The notes beneath the pieces are model-generated. The model was not told where the DNA came from. It saw only the letters and a program-made list of their open reading frames with translations, and searched no databases. The position numbers and the translations under genes were made by a program. Shown here in pieces: positions 43,235-51,540 of a stretch of DNA of 58,539 nucleotides. Numbering within the stretch: the first letter of the stretch is position 1; every line of letters begins with the position of its first letter. Source of the stretch: Gemmataceae bacterium (GTDB lineage: Bacteria > Planctomycetota > Planctomycetia > Gemmatales > Gemmataceae); NCBI GenBank assembly GCA_019752375.1, contig JAIEMG010000178.1:1-58539 (forward strand), given 5' to 3'.

Positions 43235-44158
43235 ATGAATCCCCACTACGATGTGCTCGGCCTGGGTTGCGTGGCCGTCGATGACCTGCTCTACGTCGCC
43301 GAGTATCCGCCGGCCGACGCCAAACGGCAAATCCGCCGGCGCGACCGGCAGTGCGGCGGGCTGACGGCGACTGCCCTGGTTGCCGCGGCACGATCCGGCG
43401 CGGCCTGCGCCTACGCTGGCGTCCTGGGCGACGATCCCGATTCGCGCTTCGTCATCGACTGCCTGAGCCGCGAGGGCATCGACGTGAGCCATCGCGTGCC
43501 GCGCGACGATGCCCGGCCCATTCGGTCGACCATCATCGTCGATGAGACGCACCACACGCGCAACATCTTCTTTGACCTGACCGGCGCCGCGGGCGCCGAT
43601 GCGGACCTGCCTTCCGAGGACGTGATCCGGGCGTCGAAAGTCCTGTACGTCGATCATTTCGGCATCGAGGGCATGACGCGTGCCGCACGGATTGCTCGGT
43701 CGGCCGGTTCGGCGGTGGTTGCCGACTTCGAGCGCAACGAATGGCCCGGGTTCAACGACCTGCTGGCCCTGGTCGATCACGTGATTGTCTCGCGGGACTT
43801 TGCAGGACGACTGACAGGGGAACGTCAGCCCGCCGCAGCGGTGGCCAAGCTGTGGACGCCCGATCGGCAATGCGTGGTGGTCACCGATGGCGCGGACGGT
43901 TGCTGGTTCCGCGGTCGCGCGGACTCCATGGCACGGCACCAGCCGGCCTTCGCGGTCGCGACCGTGGACACGACCGGTTGCGGAGACGTTTTTCACGGCG
44001 CCTATGCCGCGGCGCTGGCGCGCGGGCTGGAGATGGAGGAGCGCATTCGCTTCGCGTCCGCGGCTGCAGCGCTCAAGGCCATGCAATCGGGAGCCCAGGC
44101 CGGGATTCCCAGTCGTGCCAGCATTGAGGCATTTCTGCACGATCGCGACCGGTCGTGA
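43235..44158 (+). CDS. PfkB family carbohydrate kinase
   Basis: A 307-residue ribokinase-fold kinase. The N-terminal GLGCVAVDDLLYVAEYP and CGGLTATALVAAARSGAACAYAG correspond to signature 1, with VTDGADGCWF and DTTGCGDVFHGAYAAAL forming signature 2, where the Asp of GCGD is the catalytic base. ATP and a sugar or nucleoside are the expected substrates; which one cannot be told. There is no clear ribosome site before the ATG at 43235. The gene stands alone, followed by a strong hairpin at 44400. Confidence 0.9.
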   Translation: MNPHYDVLGLGCVAVDDLLYVAEYPPADAKRQIRRRDRQCGGLTATALVAAARSGAACAYAGVLGDDPDSRFVIDCLSREGIDVSHRVPRDDARPIRSTIIVDETHHTRNIFFDLTGAAGADADLPSEDVIRASKVLYVDHFGIEGMTRAARIARSAGSAVVADFERNEWPGFNDLLALVDHVIVSRDFAGRLTGERQPAAAVAKLWTPDRQCVVVTDGADGCWFRGRADSMARHQPAFAVATVDTTGCGDVFHGAYAAALARGLEMEERIRFASAAAALKAMQSGAQAGIPSRASIEAFLHDRDRS

Positions 44159-44399
44159 GCGAACCGGCGCAAATTTCCTTTGTCCTTCCCCAAGCGCAGC
44201 GATACGTTCGCTCAATACCTGACGCTCGCACCCGTGACGCGTCGGGCCTCGCACGGCATTGCTCCCGTCGCTTCCCTTCCGCGTTCCAATCCTTCGGCGC
44301 CGCTATTTCGGCGCCGAAGCGGTGATGCTACCTGGACGAATGCTATTATCAGTACCCACAGCGGGCCAAGCCATGCCGCACTCGGCCCGTGGGCGCAGC
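44159..44399. other. Intergenic region after PfkB gene
   Basis: No gene is seen. CGGGCC near 44363 can pair with GGCCCG near 44384 as a weaker hairpin just before the strong one. TATTAT at 44344 resembles a -10 hexamer, but no plus-strand gene follows. Confidence 0.4.
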
Positions 44400-44438
44400 A
44401 AGCCGGCCGCCGACTCTTCTTGAGTCGGCGGCCGGCTT
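44400..44438. terminator. Strong bidirectional hairpin terminator
   Basis: A perfect 17-base stem, AAGCCGGCCGCCGACTC with its inverse, has the loop TTCTT. It sits between the converging PfkB gene and the YqjD-like operon and can end transcripts from both sides, though no long T run follows. Confidence 0.75.
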
Positions 44439-44476
44439 GTCCCTCTTCCGTGAACAAAAATCCTCGCGTGTCGGTC

Positions 44477-45190
44477 TCAGCGGTAGCGCTGAGACGTCGT
44501 CAGCGGCCTCTCGATTGGAGACGGGAAGCGCTGCTCTTGCTCTCTCTCCTGCGTGGAGTGGTAGGCATGGCTTGGCGCGACCGCTTGAGGTTCGCCGCCG
44601 AGCTTGCTGATGATGCCGTCCAGCACCTCATTCAGCTTTTCCTTCATTTCCGGAGGCGCCGAGTTGGTCACCATATCGCGCACGGCGCTCAGACCCATGC
44701 CGATCGCCATTCCCTTGAGCTTGGTCAGCTCGGGACCGAACTGATCGGCCAGCTTGCTGAGAAAGCTCGGCTGAGGCAGTTTTTCCGGGGCCGGTGGAGT
44801 ACTGGGCTGTGGAGCCATATAAACCGGCGCTCTTGATGCTTGGCTTTCCTGCATCGAGCGGTAGTGGTCGTGTGGCTTTCGTTCCAGCAGGTAGCCGCCC
44901 ACGTAGCCCGTGGCCACGGCTAGTCCCAGCATCGTCCAGGGATGGCGTTCCACTTGCAGAGGAACGTCGAACGTGTCCTTGACGGAGTGGACGGTATCTT
45001 GAACGGAACCGGTAACGGTCGTCACGGTCTCGTTTACCGCTTCCTTGACGGTTTCCACCGTCTCAGCCACGGCGCTGGTGGCGCCCTGGACGGTCTCCAC
45101 CACTTGTTGCTCCAGTGTTTCCAGCTTTTCGCTGAGGGAGCTCCGCGTCTCTTCCATCTGCTGGCGGATCACCTCGGGGTCGTCTGCCAT
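44477..45190 (-). CDS. Coiled-coil membrane protein, DUF3618/YqjD-like
   Basis: A 237-residue protein. The N terminus, EVIRQQMEETRSSLSEKLETLEQQV, is the conserved start of DUF3618-like proteins, followed by a long helical region with repeats of the form VETVKEAVNETVTTVT and a membrane helix near residue 85-105 (WTMLGLAVATGYVGGYLLER). The C-terminal part is polar with a Pro-rich linker. It ends a three-gene operon that resembles E. coli yqjD/yqjE-type ribosome- and membrane-associated stress proteins. Its first 22 bases overlap the upstream gene, indicating coupled translation. Confidence 0.75.
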   Translation of the reverse strand: MADDPEVIRQQMEETRSSLSEKLETLEQQVVETVQGATSAVAETVETVKEAVNETVTTVTGSVQDTVHSVKDTFDVPLQVERHPWTMLGLAVATGYVGGYLLERKPHDHYRSMQESQASRAPVYMAPQPSTPPAPEKLPQPSFLSKLADQFGPELTKLKGMAIGMGLSAVRDMVTNSAPPEMKEKLNEVLDGIISKLGGEPQAVAPSHAYHSTQEREQEQRFPSPIERPLTTSQRYR

Positions 45191-45576
45191 CGCACATTCT
45201 CCCTCATGGCCTGCACGGTTTGATCGGGCAACGGATTAAACGAGTCAAAGCGACGCAGGCCGCCGTAGATCAGCCCTCCACCGGTCCCGGTGAGCAGCAC
45301 CCCGAAAATCAGGTACCAAGCCCAGAGCGGAACCGACGGAATGGCCCAGAACAACAGATGCGGCAACGCGAACGTCAAAAGGACGGCGCCCAGGAACGCG
45401 ATACCGGCACCGATGGCCAGGGAGACCGCGGCCTCCTTGGTCTTGCGGTAATCCTCGTGCACTTCCGCCCGGAACAGGGCGAACTGCTGGCGGATCAGTT
45501 CCTGAGCATCGTTGATGATGCCGGTGACCAGAGTGGTGACACTCTGGTCCGGCGTATCGGTACGCGGATCTGCCAT
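45169..45576 (-). CDS. Phage-holin-family/YqjE-like membrane protein
   Basis: A 135-residue protein with a polar N terminus (LVTGIINDAQELIRQQFALFRAEV) and two transmembrane helices around residues 52-75 and 85-105. This layout matches the holin-X/YqjE family found in the yqjCDE-type stress operons. Despite the family name, there is nothing phage-like nearby. It is the middle gene of a three-gene operon, starting 3 bases after the preceding stop and overlapping the next gene by 22 bases. Confidence 0.82.
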   Translation of the reverse strand: MADPRTDTPDQSVTTLVTGIINDAQELIRQQFALFRAEVHEDYRKTKEAAVSLAIGAGIAFLGAVLLTFALPHLLFWAIPSVPLWAWYLIFGVLLTGTGGGLIYGGLRRFDSFNPLPDQTVQAMRENVRWQTTPR

Positions 45577-45579
45577 GAT

Positions 45580-46035
45580 TTAGCTCCGTGTGGCGCGGGC
45601 CAAAAGGAAGCCGACGCCGATGCCCAGCAACAGGGCCGGGATCGGATTGCGGCGGATCATGTCGGTCATGTCTTCGCCGATGCCCTTGAAGCCTTCTTCC
45701 TTGAGGTATTTGCCGCCGCTCTCCAGCGTGCGTGCGACGGAACTGGAGGCGTTGCCCAACATGCCTTCGCGCGGGGCGTTCTCGCGGATGGTGCCGGCCA
45801 AGGACTGCATGCCGCACGCGACGCTCGACAGGGCGTCTTCACTCTTCTCTTTCATGGTGCTGGCCACTTGTCCCGCCTGGTTCGCGACGTTGGACGCCAC
45901 GTTGCGGGCCTGGTCGGCCACGGAGGAAGCCGCGTCCTTGGCCTTGTCCATGGTCGAGCCTTCCGTCGGCTGTTGCGTGCCGTAGTTGGCCGGTTCGTGC
46001 GCGCGATTCTTGATGGGGCTGCCCATGTTTGCCAT
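45580..46035 (-). CDS. YqjD/ElaB-like (DUF883-type) protein
   Basis: A 151-residue protein. Its middle is an amphipathic helix of Lys, Ala, Ser and Val repeats (VADQARNVASNVANQAGQVAST), and the C terminus is a short membrane helix ending in a basic residue (IPALLLGIGVGFLLARATRS). E. coli YqjD and ElaB share this pattern and bind the membrane and ribosomes in stationary phase; a similar role is inferred. It leads the operon with the holin-like gene and the DUF3618-like gene downstream. Confidence 0.8.
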   Translation of the reverse strand: MANMGSPIKNRAHEPANYGTQQPTEGSTMDKAKDAASSVADQARNVASNVANQAGQVASTMKEKSEDALSSVACGMQSLAGTIRENAPREGMLGNASSSVARTLESGGKYLKEEGFKGIGEDMTDMIRRNPIPALLLGIGVGFLLARATRS

Positions 46036-46381
46036 GATTCATACTCCTTCTCATGAAACTTTGGTCTGCGTCCCCGGAGTTCCGAGCCCAGGGAAGCCAG
46101 GACCAGACTCCAGGTTGACGATCTTCGTCCGATGCCATCAGGGGGCCATCCCCTGGCCGACATGTCGCCAACCTAAAGTGCAATCATTGTGCCAATCGTG
46201 CCAGCACAGCAGGAATCCGCGGCGGGCAGCAGGCTTCCTGTGCGAAATGCCCGTAGAAACAGGCCCGCACGGTTCAGCAATCCGGAGGGAGAATTTCGCG
46301 GAATGCAATCGGGGTGAGCAGCAAGCGGGCGCGGAGTCCATCACTGAGAAGGCAATTGCCCAACGATGTGTCGGCAATGGA
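46036..46381. other. Intergenic region, 346 bases
   Basis: No gene, repeat or strong hairpin is seen. It should hold the promoter of the YqjD-like operon, but no clear hexamer pair could be picked out. Confidence 0.5.
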
Positions 46382-47269
46382 TCAGCTTTCCCGCGTGCGA
46401 TCCGTTACGAACTCCGCATGGCGCGCGCAATCAATCCTTGTCCCACAGCGCAAGGCCAGGCTCCGCGTGAATTCGGCGCCGAACAGGAGAATCAAGAACG
46501 AGTAATAGAGCCACAACAGCACGAGGACAAGCGAACCGGCCGCGCCAAAGGCGGACGTGGTGCTGCCGTAGCCCAGATACAGCGCGATCAGGTATTTGCC
46601 GAGCGTGAAGAGCAGGGCGGTCACCACCGCCCCGATCCACACGTCGCGCCATGCCAGGATGACGTCGGGGAGCAGCTTGAAGACGAGCGCGAAGAGAACG
46701 GCCACGAAGACGAACGACACGGCGGCGTTCAAAACCTGCCAGAGATGGACACTGCCCGGCAAGACGTCCGGCGTCAGGAACGAACTGATCGCCGACAGCG
46801 CCGTGCTGACGATGACCATGACCAGAAGCAGAAAACCCGCGCTGAGGACGACGAGAAACGAGAGCAGGCGATCGCGGACCACGTTGTAGAGTCCGCGGCC
46901 CGGCTTGGCACGAACATTCCAGATGGTGTTCAATGCATCCTGCATCTCCACAAAAACGCCGGACGCGCCAAACAGCAACAGGGCAATGCTCAGGACCGTC
47001 GCCCAGGTGGATTCGGCGCCGGCGCGGGTGTGCGTGAGCAACTCCTCGACGGCCGACGCGGCGGCCGTACCCACGGTGTTTTCGAGTTGCGCGCTCAGTT
47101 CGCCCCGCGCTGCTTTCTCTCCGAATACCACGGAGGCGATGGCCACGGCGAGCACCAGCAGCGGTGCGATGGAGAATAGCGTGTAATAAGCCAGCGCTGC
47201 CGCCATTCGTGGAGCATTGTGCTTGTTCCAGGCAGCAGCGGTCTCACGCACGATGTCCCATAATTTCAT
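46382..47269 (-). CDS. YihY/BrkB family membrane protein
   Basis: A 295-residue protein with about six transmembrane helices. The N-terminal block NAPRMAAALAYYTLFSIAPLLVLAVAI and the later FGEKAARGEL, GASGVFVEMQDALNTIWNV and LLWLYYSFLILLFGAEFTR blocks match YihY/BrkB proteins, once called ribonuclease BN by error. The family's true function is unresolved. The ATG at 47269 is chosen because the family pattern begins there; the long upstream extension is unlikely. It is divergent from the MgtC gene by 117 bases. Confidence 0.9.
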   Translation of the reverse strand: MKLWDIVRETAAAWNKHNAPRMAAALAYYTLFSIAPLLVLAVAIASVVFGEKAARGELSAQLENTVGTAAASAVEELLTHTRAGAESTWATVLSIALLLFGASGVFVEMQDALNTIWNVRAKPGRGLYNVVRDRLLSFLVVLSAGFLLLVMVIVSTALSAISSFLTPDVLPGSVHLWQVLNAAVSFVFVAVLFALVFKLLPDVILAWRDVWIGAVVTALLFTLGKYLIALYLGYGSTTSAFGAAGSLVLVLLWLYYSFLILLFGAEFTRSLALRCGTRIDCARHAEFVTDRTRES

Positions 47270-47386
47270 GGCAAAAGCTCCCTGGGCGAGTGGCCCCCAT
47301 CCGACAGCGCTGGCGCGGCAATTGCGTCCCTGGGCATAAGGCCCGCGCCTCCATGGCGAGGACGATTGATCGGAGAGGAGAAACTG

Positions 47387-47920
47387 ATGTTCTGGGAAAC
47401 AATTCGGCAAGAGTTCTCGGATGTTCCCGATGGCGTTGCCGCGATACGTCTGACGGTCCGTTTGCTGGTGGCCACCTTCCTGGGCGGCGCGCTAGGTTGG
47501 CAGCGTGCGGAGACGGGCAAGGCTGCCGGCACCCGCACACACATGCTCGTCGCCTTGGGCGCGGCGATGTTCGTATTCGTTCCCCAGCGCCTGGGAGCGG
47601 ACACCGATGACATCAGTCGGACACTTCAGGGCATCATCGCCGGCATCGGGTTCATCGGCGCGGGGACGATCCTGAAGCTGAGCCAAGAAGAGAAGGTCCG
47701 CGGGCTGACGACGGCTGCATGCATCTGGCTCACCGCTGCCGTGGGCATCGCCGCCGGGCTCGGTCAACTGGTCACGGCCGCGGCGATTACGCTGTTGGCG
47801 TTTGCCATCTTGTCGCTGTTGCCGCGTCTCGGATCCTTCGACAGCGACAAGAGGAGACAGCGCATGCATCGGTTGTGGCCCAATGAAAGCGGGACAGAAG
47901 CTCACCCCAACGGCCCTTGA
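47387..47920 (+). CDS. MgtC/SapB family membrane protein
   Basis: A 177-residue protein with four or five transmembrane helices, the length of the MgtC/SapB core without the usual C-terminal cytoplasmic domain. The signature GGALGWQRAETGKAAGTRTHMLVALGAA matches the conserved GxxRE-GxxRTH region, and GFIGAGTILK is a second conserved block. MgtC proteins help cells cope with low magnesium or inhibit ATP synthase. The ATG at 47387 has GGAGAGGAG upstream. It diverges from the BrkB-type gene. Confidence 0.9.
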   Translation: MFWETIRQEFSDVPDGVAAIRLTVRLLVATFLGGALGWQRAETGKAAGTRTHMLVALGAAMFVFVPQRLGADTDDISRTLQGIIAGIGFIGAGTILKLSQEEKVRGLTTAACIWLTAAVGIAAGLGQLVTAAAITLLAFAILSLLPRLGSFDSDKRRQRMHRLWPNESGTEAHPNGP

Positions 47921-48384
47921 GTCGACGAAGTCCCGCGGGGTGCGAATCGACCTTCAGAAGCATTTTCCCAATTCCTATTGTTCTCGTTAGCGGGCTCCGC
48001 GCCCGTTAATGAGGGCGACGCTCTTGACGTTGATGCTCGGTGACAGGCTTTTCTACAAGTTTTCATGTCGGCGCGGCGCCCTGAAACCATGAAAAGGGGC
48101 TCCCTTCGATGGACGGAAGTTGAGAGGCATCGCCTCCTTGCAGGGCAGCATCGTCAGAAGCGTTTTCCCCGGGTTCATCATTCCTCAGCAATAACGATGC
48201 CCGCATTGCCCGATTGTCGCGCCGTGCTGCTGTGCGCCTTGTCCTGGCATCTGATTTGCGGTTCTTATTTCAGCCCATCGTCGCGAGGGCGATGGGCTGG
48301 TGCGTCCAGTACGCGCCTTCGCGCTGAGGTCGATCGGTCCCACGTGGGGATACTCTTGTTTATCGACTTAGAAAGGATCTCATC
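47921..48384. other. Intergenic region with one hairpin
   Basis: No convincing gene. CAGCCCATCG at 48271-48280 pairs with CGATGGGCTG at 48290-48299, a 10-base stem preceded by TTATTT, which may serve as a terminator in the minus direction or as a leader structure of the KGG gene. Confidence 0.5.
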
Positions 48385-48708
48385 ATGCCGGAGAAAAGCA
48401 GAAGAGGCTTTGCGGGAATGGATCAGGAAAAGCAGCGCGAGATCGCGAGCAAAGGTGGCCGTGCTGCCCACCGCAAGGGCACCGCTCATGAATTCACGCC
48501 AGAAGAAGCACGCGAAGCCGGCCGCAAGGGCGGGCACGCTGCTCATCAGAGCGCTCGCGCTCGCCAGGCCGCTGCTCAGGAAGCCACAACCCCTCGGCAG
48601 GAAAACCCAGGGGCCGGTGAGTCCCACGCAACGACTGAGGAGCCGCCTATCCATTCGATGGCGAACCTCGGCGAGATGGAACATGGACCCATCAATACGC
48701 CGATCTAA
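48385..48708 (+). CDS. KGG-repeat stress protein (YciG-like)
   Basis: A 107-residue, highly charged, probably disordered protein. It carries the stress-induced KGG motif twice, in QREIASKGGRAAH and EAREAGRKGGHAAH, as in YciG and related general stress proteins. The C-terminal third is polar and rich in Glu, Pro and Thr. An AAAGGA ribosome site precedes the ATG at 48385. It sits within a run of stress-associated genes, and is followed by a strong hairpin. Confidence 0.85.
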   Translation: MPEKSRRGFAGMDQEKQREIASKGGRAAHRKGTAHEFTPEEAREAGRKGGHAAHQSARARQAAAQEATTPRQENPGAGESHATTEEPPIHSMANLGEMEHGPINTPI

Positions 48709-48742
48709 ATGGTGCGCGCAATCAACGCCCCGGTCATTCGTC

Positions 48743-48784
48743 CGACGCGCAAGCGAGGAACCGCTTTTCCTCGCTTGCGCGTCG
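48743..48784 (+). terminator. Perfect hairpin of the CGACGCGCAAGC family
   Basis: An 18-base perfect stem, CGACGCGCAAGCGAGGAA with its inverse, has the loop CCGCTT. It lies 35 bases after the KGG gene stop and probably terminates it. CGACGCGCAAGC is shared with the repeat at 29760-29806, so the hairpin is also a dispersed repeat. Confidence 0.75.
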
Positions 48785-48853
48785 CACAGGCCAGTCCTTT
48801 GCCAGAGCAACGGAGTGCACTGAATAATCGCCTTACGCGCGGCTGGATGAAAT

Positions 48854-49510
48854 TCACCCTGCCGCGGGGAGCTGAACCGTTAGAACTACTCCGCCTTCTG
48901 CTCCTGACTCGGCACTGATTTTCCCTCCCATTCGACGCACAATGCTGTGGCAGGTAGCCAGCTCCAGGCCATTGGCTGCTTCACGGCTCTTTCCCTGCGG
49001 TTCAAAGAAGTGATAAAGTGACTCGGCCGGCACGCTCGGGCCAAAATCCGCGATGTGGAGAATGACCAGGCCGGCCACGTGGGATGTGCTCACTGCGACC
49101 CGCGACGGAGAAACGCGCAGCGCATTGCGAACGAGAAAAACGCTCACGCGGACCAGATCGTCCTTGATGCCCAACGCGGCGGGCAAATCCGGCGCAAGCG
49201 CGAGGGCGACGGCATGGGGAGACTCCTCCGCCACACCCCGTTCAATGGCCGTGCGTACGATAGCATTCAAGTCCACAGGGGCCGGCGCGAAGCGCTGCGA
49301 CCGGCGATAGTGCTGGAACTGTTTGATGAGCGCGGCCATGGCGGAGGCTTGTCGGCGAATGTCCTTCAATTCCCGTTGCTCGGCATCCGGCGAGCGATGC
49401 TCCAGGACCGCGATGTGCAGCAGCAGCGTATTCAAGAAGTTGTTGAACTCATGCGCCACCGTGCCTGCCAGCTCGCCGACGTCGGCCAGGAGCGCGTTGC
49501 GGTCATTCAT
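48854..49510 (-). CDS. Orphan cytoplasmic histidine kinase
   Basis: A 218-residue kinase core with no sensor domain. The H-box is AGTVAHEFNNFLNTLL with the phosphoacceptor His20, similar to NtrB-type kinases. The ATPase domain has a short N-box region VRNALRVSP, then HIADFGPSVP (degenerate G1, Asp present), FFEPQGKSREAANGLEL and IVRRMGGKI. The Gly-rich loops are weaker than usual, so activity is plausible but not certain. No response regulator is adjacent. The ATG at 49510 is preferred to the one upstream at 49579. Confidence 0.83.
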   Translation of the reverse strand: MNDRNALLADVGELAGTVAHEFNNFLNTLLLHIAVLEHRSPDAEQRELKDIRRQASAMAALIKQFQHYRRSQRFAPAPVDLNAIVRTAIERGVAEESPHAVALALAPDLPAALGIKDDLVRVSVFLVRNALRVSPSRVAVSTSHVAGLVILHIADFGPSVPAESLYHFFEPQGKSREAANGLELATCHSIVRRMGGKISAESGAEGGVVLTVQLPAAG

Positions 49511-49678
49511 CACCGACCTCGTTGTTGGCGAACGCAGGCAAGCCTTCCGCGATGGGCAATTGCTTAAACCATATTCCATTGATTAACGGTAGGCAAATTC
49601 GGTGCCGACGACATGCAGCCGCGCGAAGCGGCTTCCGCCGTGCCCGAAGTGCGTGTATGCTCTGCGAATGACCCTGCG

Positions 49679-49990
49679 TCCGTTTGTCCGAAAGGGGTCA
49701 GGCATGCTTTGTAGAAAAGCCTGTCCTTGAGCATTAAAGATAGCGTGCCCCCTCGTTACCGGGCTCAGAGCCCGGTAACGAGAAGCAAGCTTTTCTACAA
49801 AGCAGGTCAGGCATGCTTTGTAGAAATCCGCCCTTTCGGGGCGAGCCGGGAGCGTGAGCGACCGAAGTTCTTCAAGGGATTGAAAAACTCCGGTCGCTCA
49901 CGCTCCCGGCTCGCCCGAGGATTTCGAGGTTTTCCACAAAGCAGTTCAGGCACCGTTGCCGGAGTGCCTGACCCCTTTTCCGACAAACTC
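49679..49990. repeat. Nested inverted repeat block
   Basis: Outer arms of about 23 bases, GTTTGTCCGAAAGGGGTCAG and its near inverse at 49966-49990, enclose GTCAGGCATGCTTTGTAGAAA (twice, plus a partial inverted copy), a palindrome CGTTACCGGGCTCAGAGCCC with GGTAACG, and a pair GGCGAGCCGGGAGCGTGAGC / inverse at 49839 and 49892. The block fills the gap before glpX and holds no gene. Confidence 0.8.
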
Positions 49991-50016
49991 TGACCGTTCT
50001 TCCGGAGGAGTGTTGA

Positions 50017-51090
50017 ATGACAAGCCAAGGTCTGCCGACGCTGTGCGGCCCCACGGACCTGGAGCGCATCCTGGAGTTCGAGTTCGTCCGAGCCACCGAA
50101 AACGCGGCGCTGACGGCCATTCACTGGCTGGGCCGCGGCGAAAAAGAGAAAGGCGACGCGGCTGCATGCGACGCCATCTACGGCGTGTTCGACAGCCTCG
50201 ACATTCGCGGCGAAGTGGTCATCGGCGAAGGCATCAAGGACAACGCGCCCGGCATCTTCGTCGGCGAGAAGCTGGGCACCTGGAAGGAAGGGTCGCCGCG
50301 CTTCGACATTGCCCTGGATCCGATTGATGGGACGACCAACCTGTCCAAGGGACTGCCGAACAGCATCTCGGTGATCGCGGCCGCCCAGGTCCCCGACGGC
50401 TCGCCCGGCGCCATGCGCCACCTGCCGGCCTACTACAGTCAGAAGATCGCCTACGGTCCCGCCGTGGTACGCGCCCTCAAAGCCGAGGGCGATCGCTGTT
50501 TGCTCGACCTGCCGATGGCCGAGGTGCTGCGCTTCGTGGCCAATGCCCTGGACAAGCACGTGCGCGACCTGGTGGTGATGACGCTCGACCGGCCTCGGCA
50601 CGTCGACATTGTCAAGTCCGTGCGTCAGACCGGCGCGGGCTTGCGCTTGATTGGCGATGGCGACATCACCGCCGCGGTGGCACCCTCGATGCCGGGCGCT
50701 GGCGTGGATCTTTACGTCGGCATGGGCGGTTCACCCGAGGCGGTGCTGGCCGCCGCCGCGCTCAAGTGCCTCGGCGGCGACATGCAGGTCCGCATGTGGT
50801 TCCACGACGAAGCGCATCGCAAGGAGATCGCGGCCCAGGTGACTCCAGAAGAACTGACGCGCGTCTACAATTCCGACGGGTTGGTGGTGGGGGAGAGCGC
50901 TCTGTTCTGCGCCACGGGCATCAGCGACAGCACGCTGCTGCCCGGCGTCCGGCGCGAGGGGCATCGGGCGGAAACGTACTCCATCCTGATGCGCGCCCGC
51001 AGCCGCACCGTCCGACGCATCCATGCTTCCCACGGCCTCGATCACAAGAAAGTACCTCTTCGCTCGGAAACGACAAAAGCCAATCGCTGA
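50017..51090 (+). CDS. glpX: Class II fructose-1,6-bisphosphatase
   Basis: A 357-residue enzyme of the GlpX family, which removes the 1-phosphate from fructose 1,6-bisphosphate in gluconeogenesis and, in some bacteria, sedoheptulose bisphosphate. GEVVIGEGIKDNAPG is near residues 65-79, and the phosphatase metal motif DPIDGTTNLSKG at 101-112 carries the lithium-sensitive phosphatase pattern. YVGMGGSPEAVLAAAALK is also characteristic. Length is about 20 residues longer than E. coli GlpX, with a basic C-terminal tail. The ATG has GGAGGAG upstream. A possible HEAT-repeat gene follows. Confidence 0.95.
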   Translation: MTSQGLPTLCGPTDLERILEFEFVRATENAALTAIHWLGRGEKEKGDAAACDAIYGVFDSLDIRGEVVIGEGIKDNAPGIFVGEKLGTWKEGSPRFDIALDPIDGTTNLSKGLPNSISVIAAAQVPDGSPGAMRHLPAYYSQKIAYGPAVVRALKAEGDRCLLDLPMAEVLRFVANALDKHVRDLVVMTLDRPRHVDIVKSVRQTGAGLRLIGDGDITAAVAPSMPGAGVDLYVGMGGSPEAVLAAAALKCLGGDMQVRMWFHDEAHRKEIAAQVTPEELTRVYNSDGLVVGESALFCATGISDSTLLPGVRREGHRAETYSILMRARSRTVRRIHASHGLDHKKVPLRSETTKANR

Positions 51091-51182
51091 ATTGCCTCGG
51101 GAATCAAGCAAGTCTCCGCGCCTGCCGATCTAAGAGACGGTTGTCGCTCGCCCCGACCGTTTTCACGGCAGGAGACTTTGCC

Positions 51183-51518
51183 ATGCGTTCCGGTGATGAC
51201 GCCCGCAATGTTCAGGGATTGATCGAAAAGCTTCAAGACCCGCAGCAGGTGGTCCGCCTGCATGCCGCCACGGTGCTTGGCACCCTGGGCGACGCGGCCG
51301 CGGCCGCGGTTCCCGTTCTGGTCGCCATGCTGGAAGCCGGCGACGTGCACGACCGCCGGCTGGCTGCCCTGACCCTGGGTGAAATCGGCCCTGCGGCCGA
51401 GCAAGCGATCCCCACCCTCTGCGATGCCGTGGACGACGAGGATGAAGGCGTCGTCGAGTTGGCCGTCTCGGCCCTGGAGGCAATCGATCCGACCGACGTG
51501 GATGAAGAGGCCGCCTGA
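51183..51518 (+). CDS. Small HEAT-repeat protein
   Basis: A 111-residue all-helical protein made of about three HEAT-type repeats, such as VVRLHAATVLGTLGDAAAAAVPVLVAML and DRRLAALTLGEIGPAAEQAIPTLCDAV. The acidic C terminus (DEDEGVVELA, DPTDVDEEAA) may interact with basic partners. There are no catalytic residues. The ATG at 51183 follows GGCAGGAG. It is 92 bases downstream of glpX, so they may be linked. The product may be a phycobilisome-lyase-like or scaffold protein; no function can be assigned. Confidence 0.75.
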   Translation: MRSGDDARNVQGLIEKLQDPQQVVRLHAATVLGTLGDAAAAAVPVLVAMLEAGDVHDRRLAALTLGEIGPAAEQAIPTLCDAVDDEDEGVVELAVSALEAIDPTDVDEEAA

Positions 51519-51540
51519 CCGGGATGCTTCACCACCTTCC

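Noticed and set aside
42930-43238. Read-through extension of the DUF1559 frame
   Set aside because: The sequence past the break matches no DUF1559 ending and crosses a terminator-like hairpin and a palindrome; the true ending is in another frame.
45169-45576. Prophage holin
   Set aside because: The protein belongs to the YqjE/holin-X stress operon type and no other phage gene is nearby.
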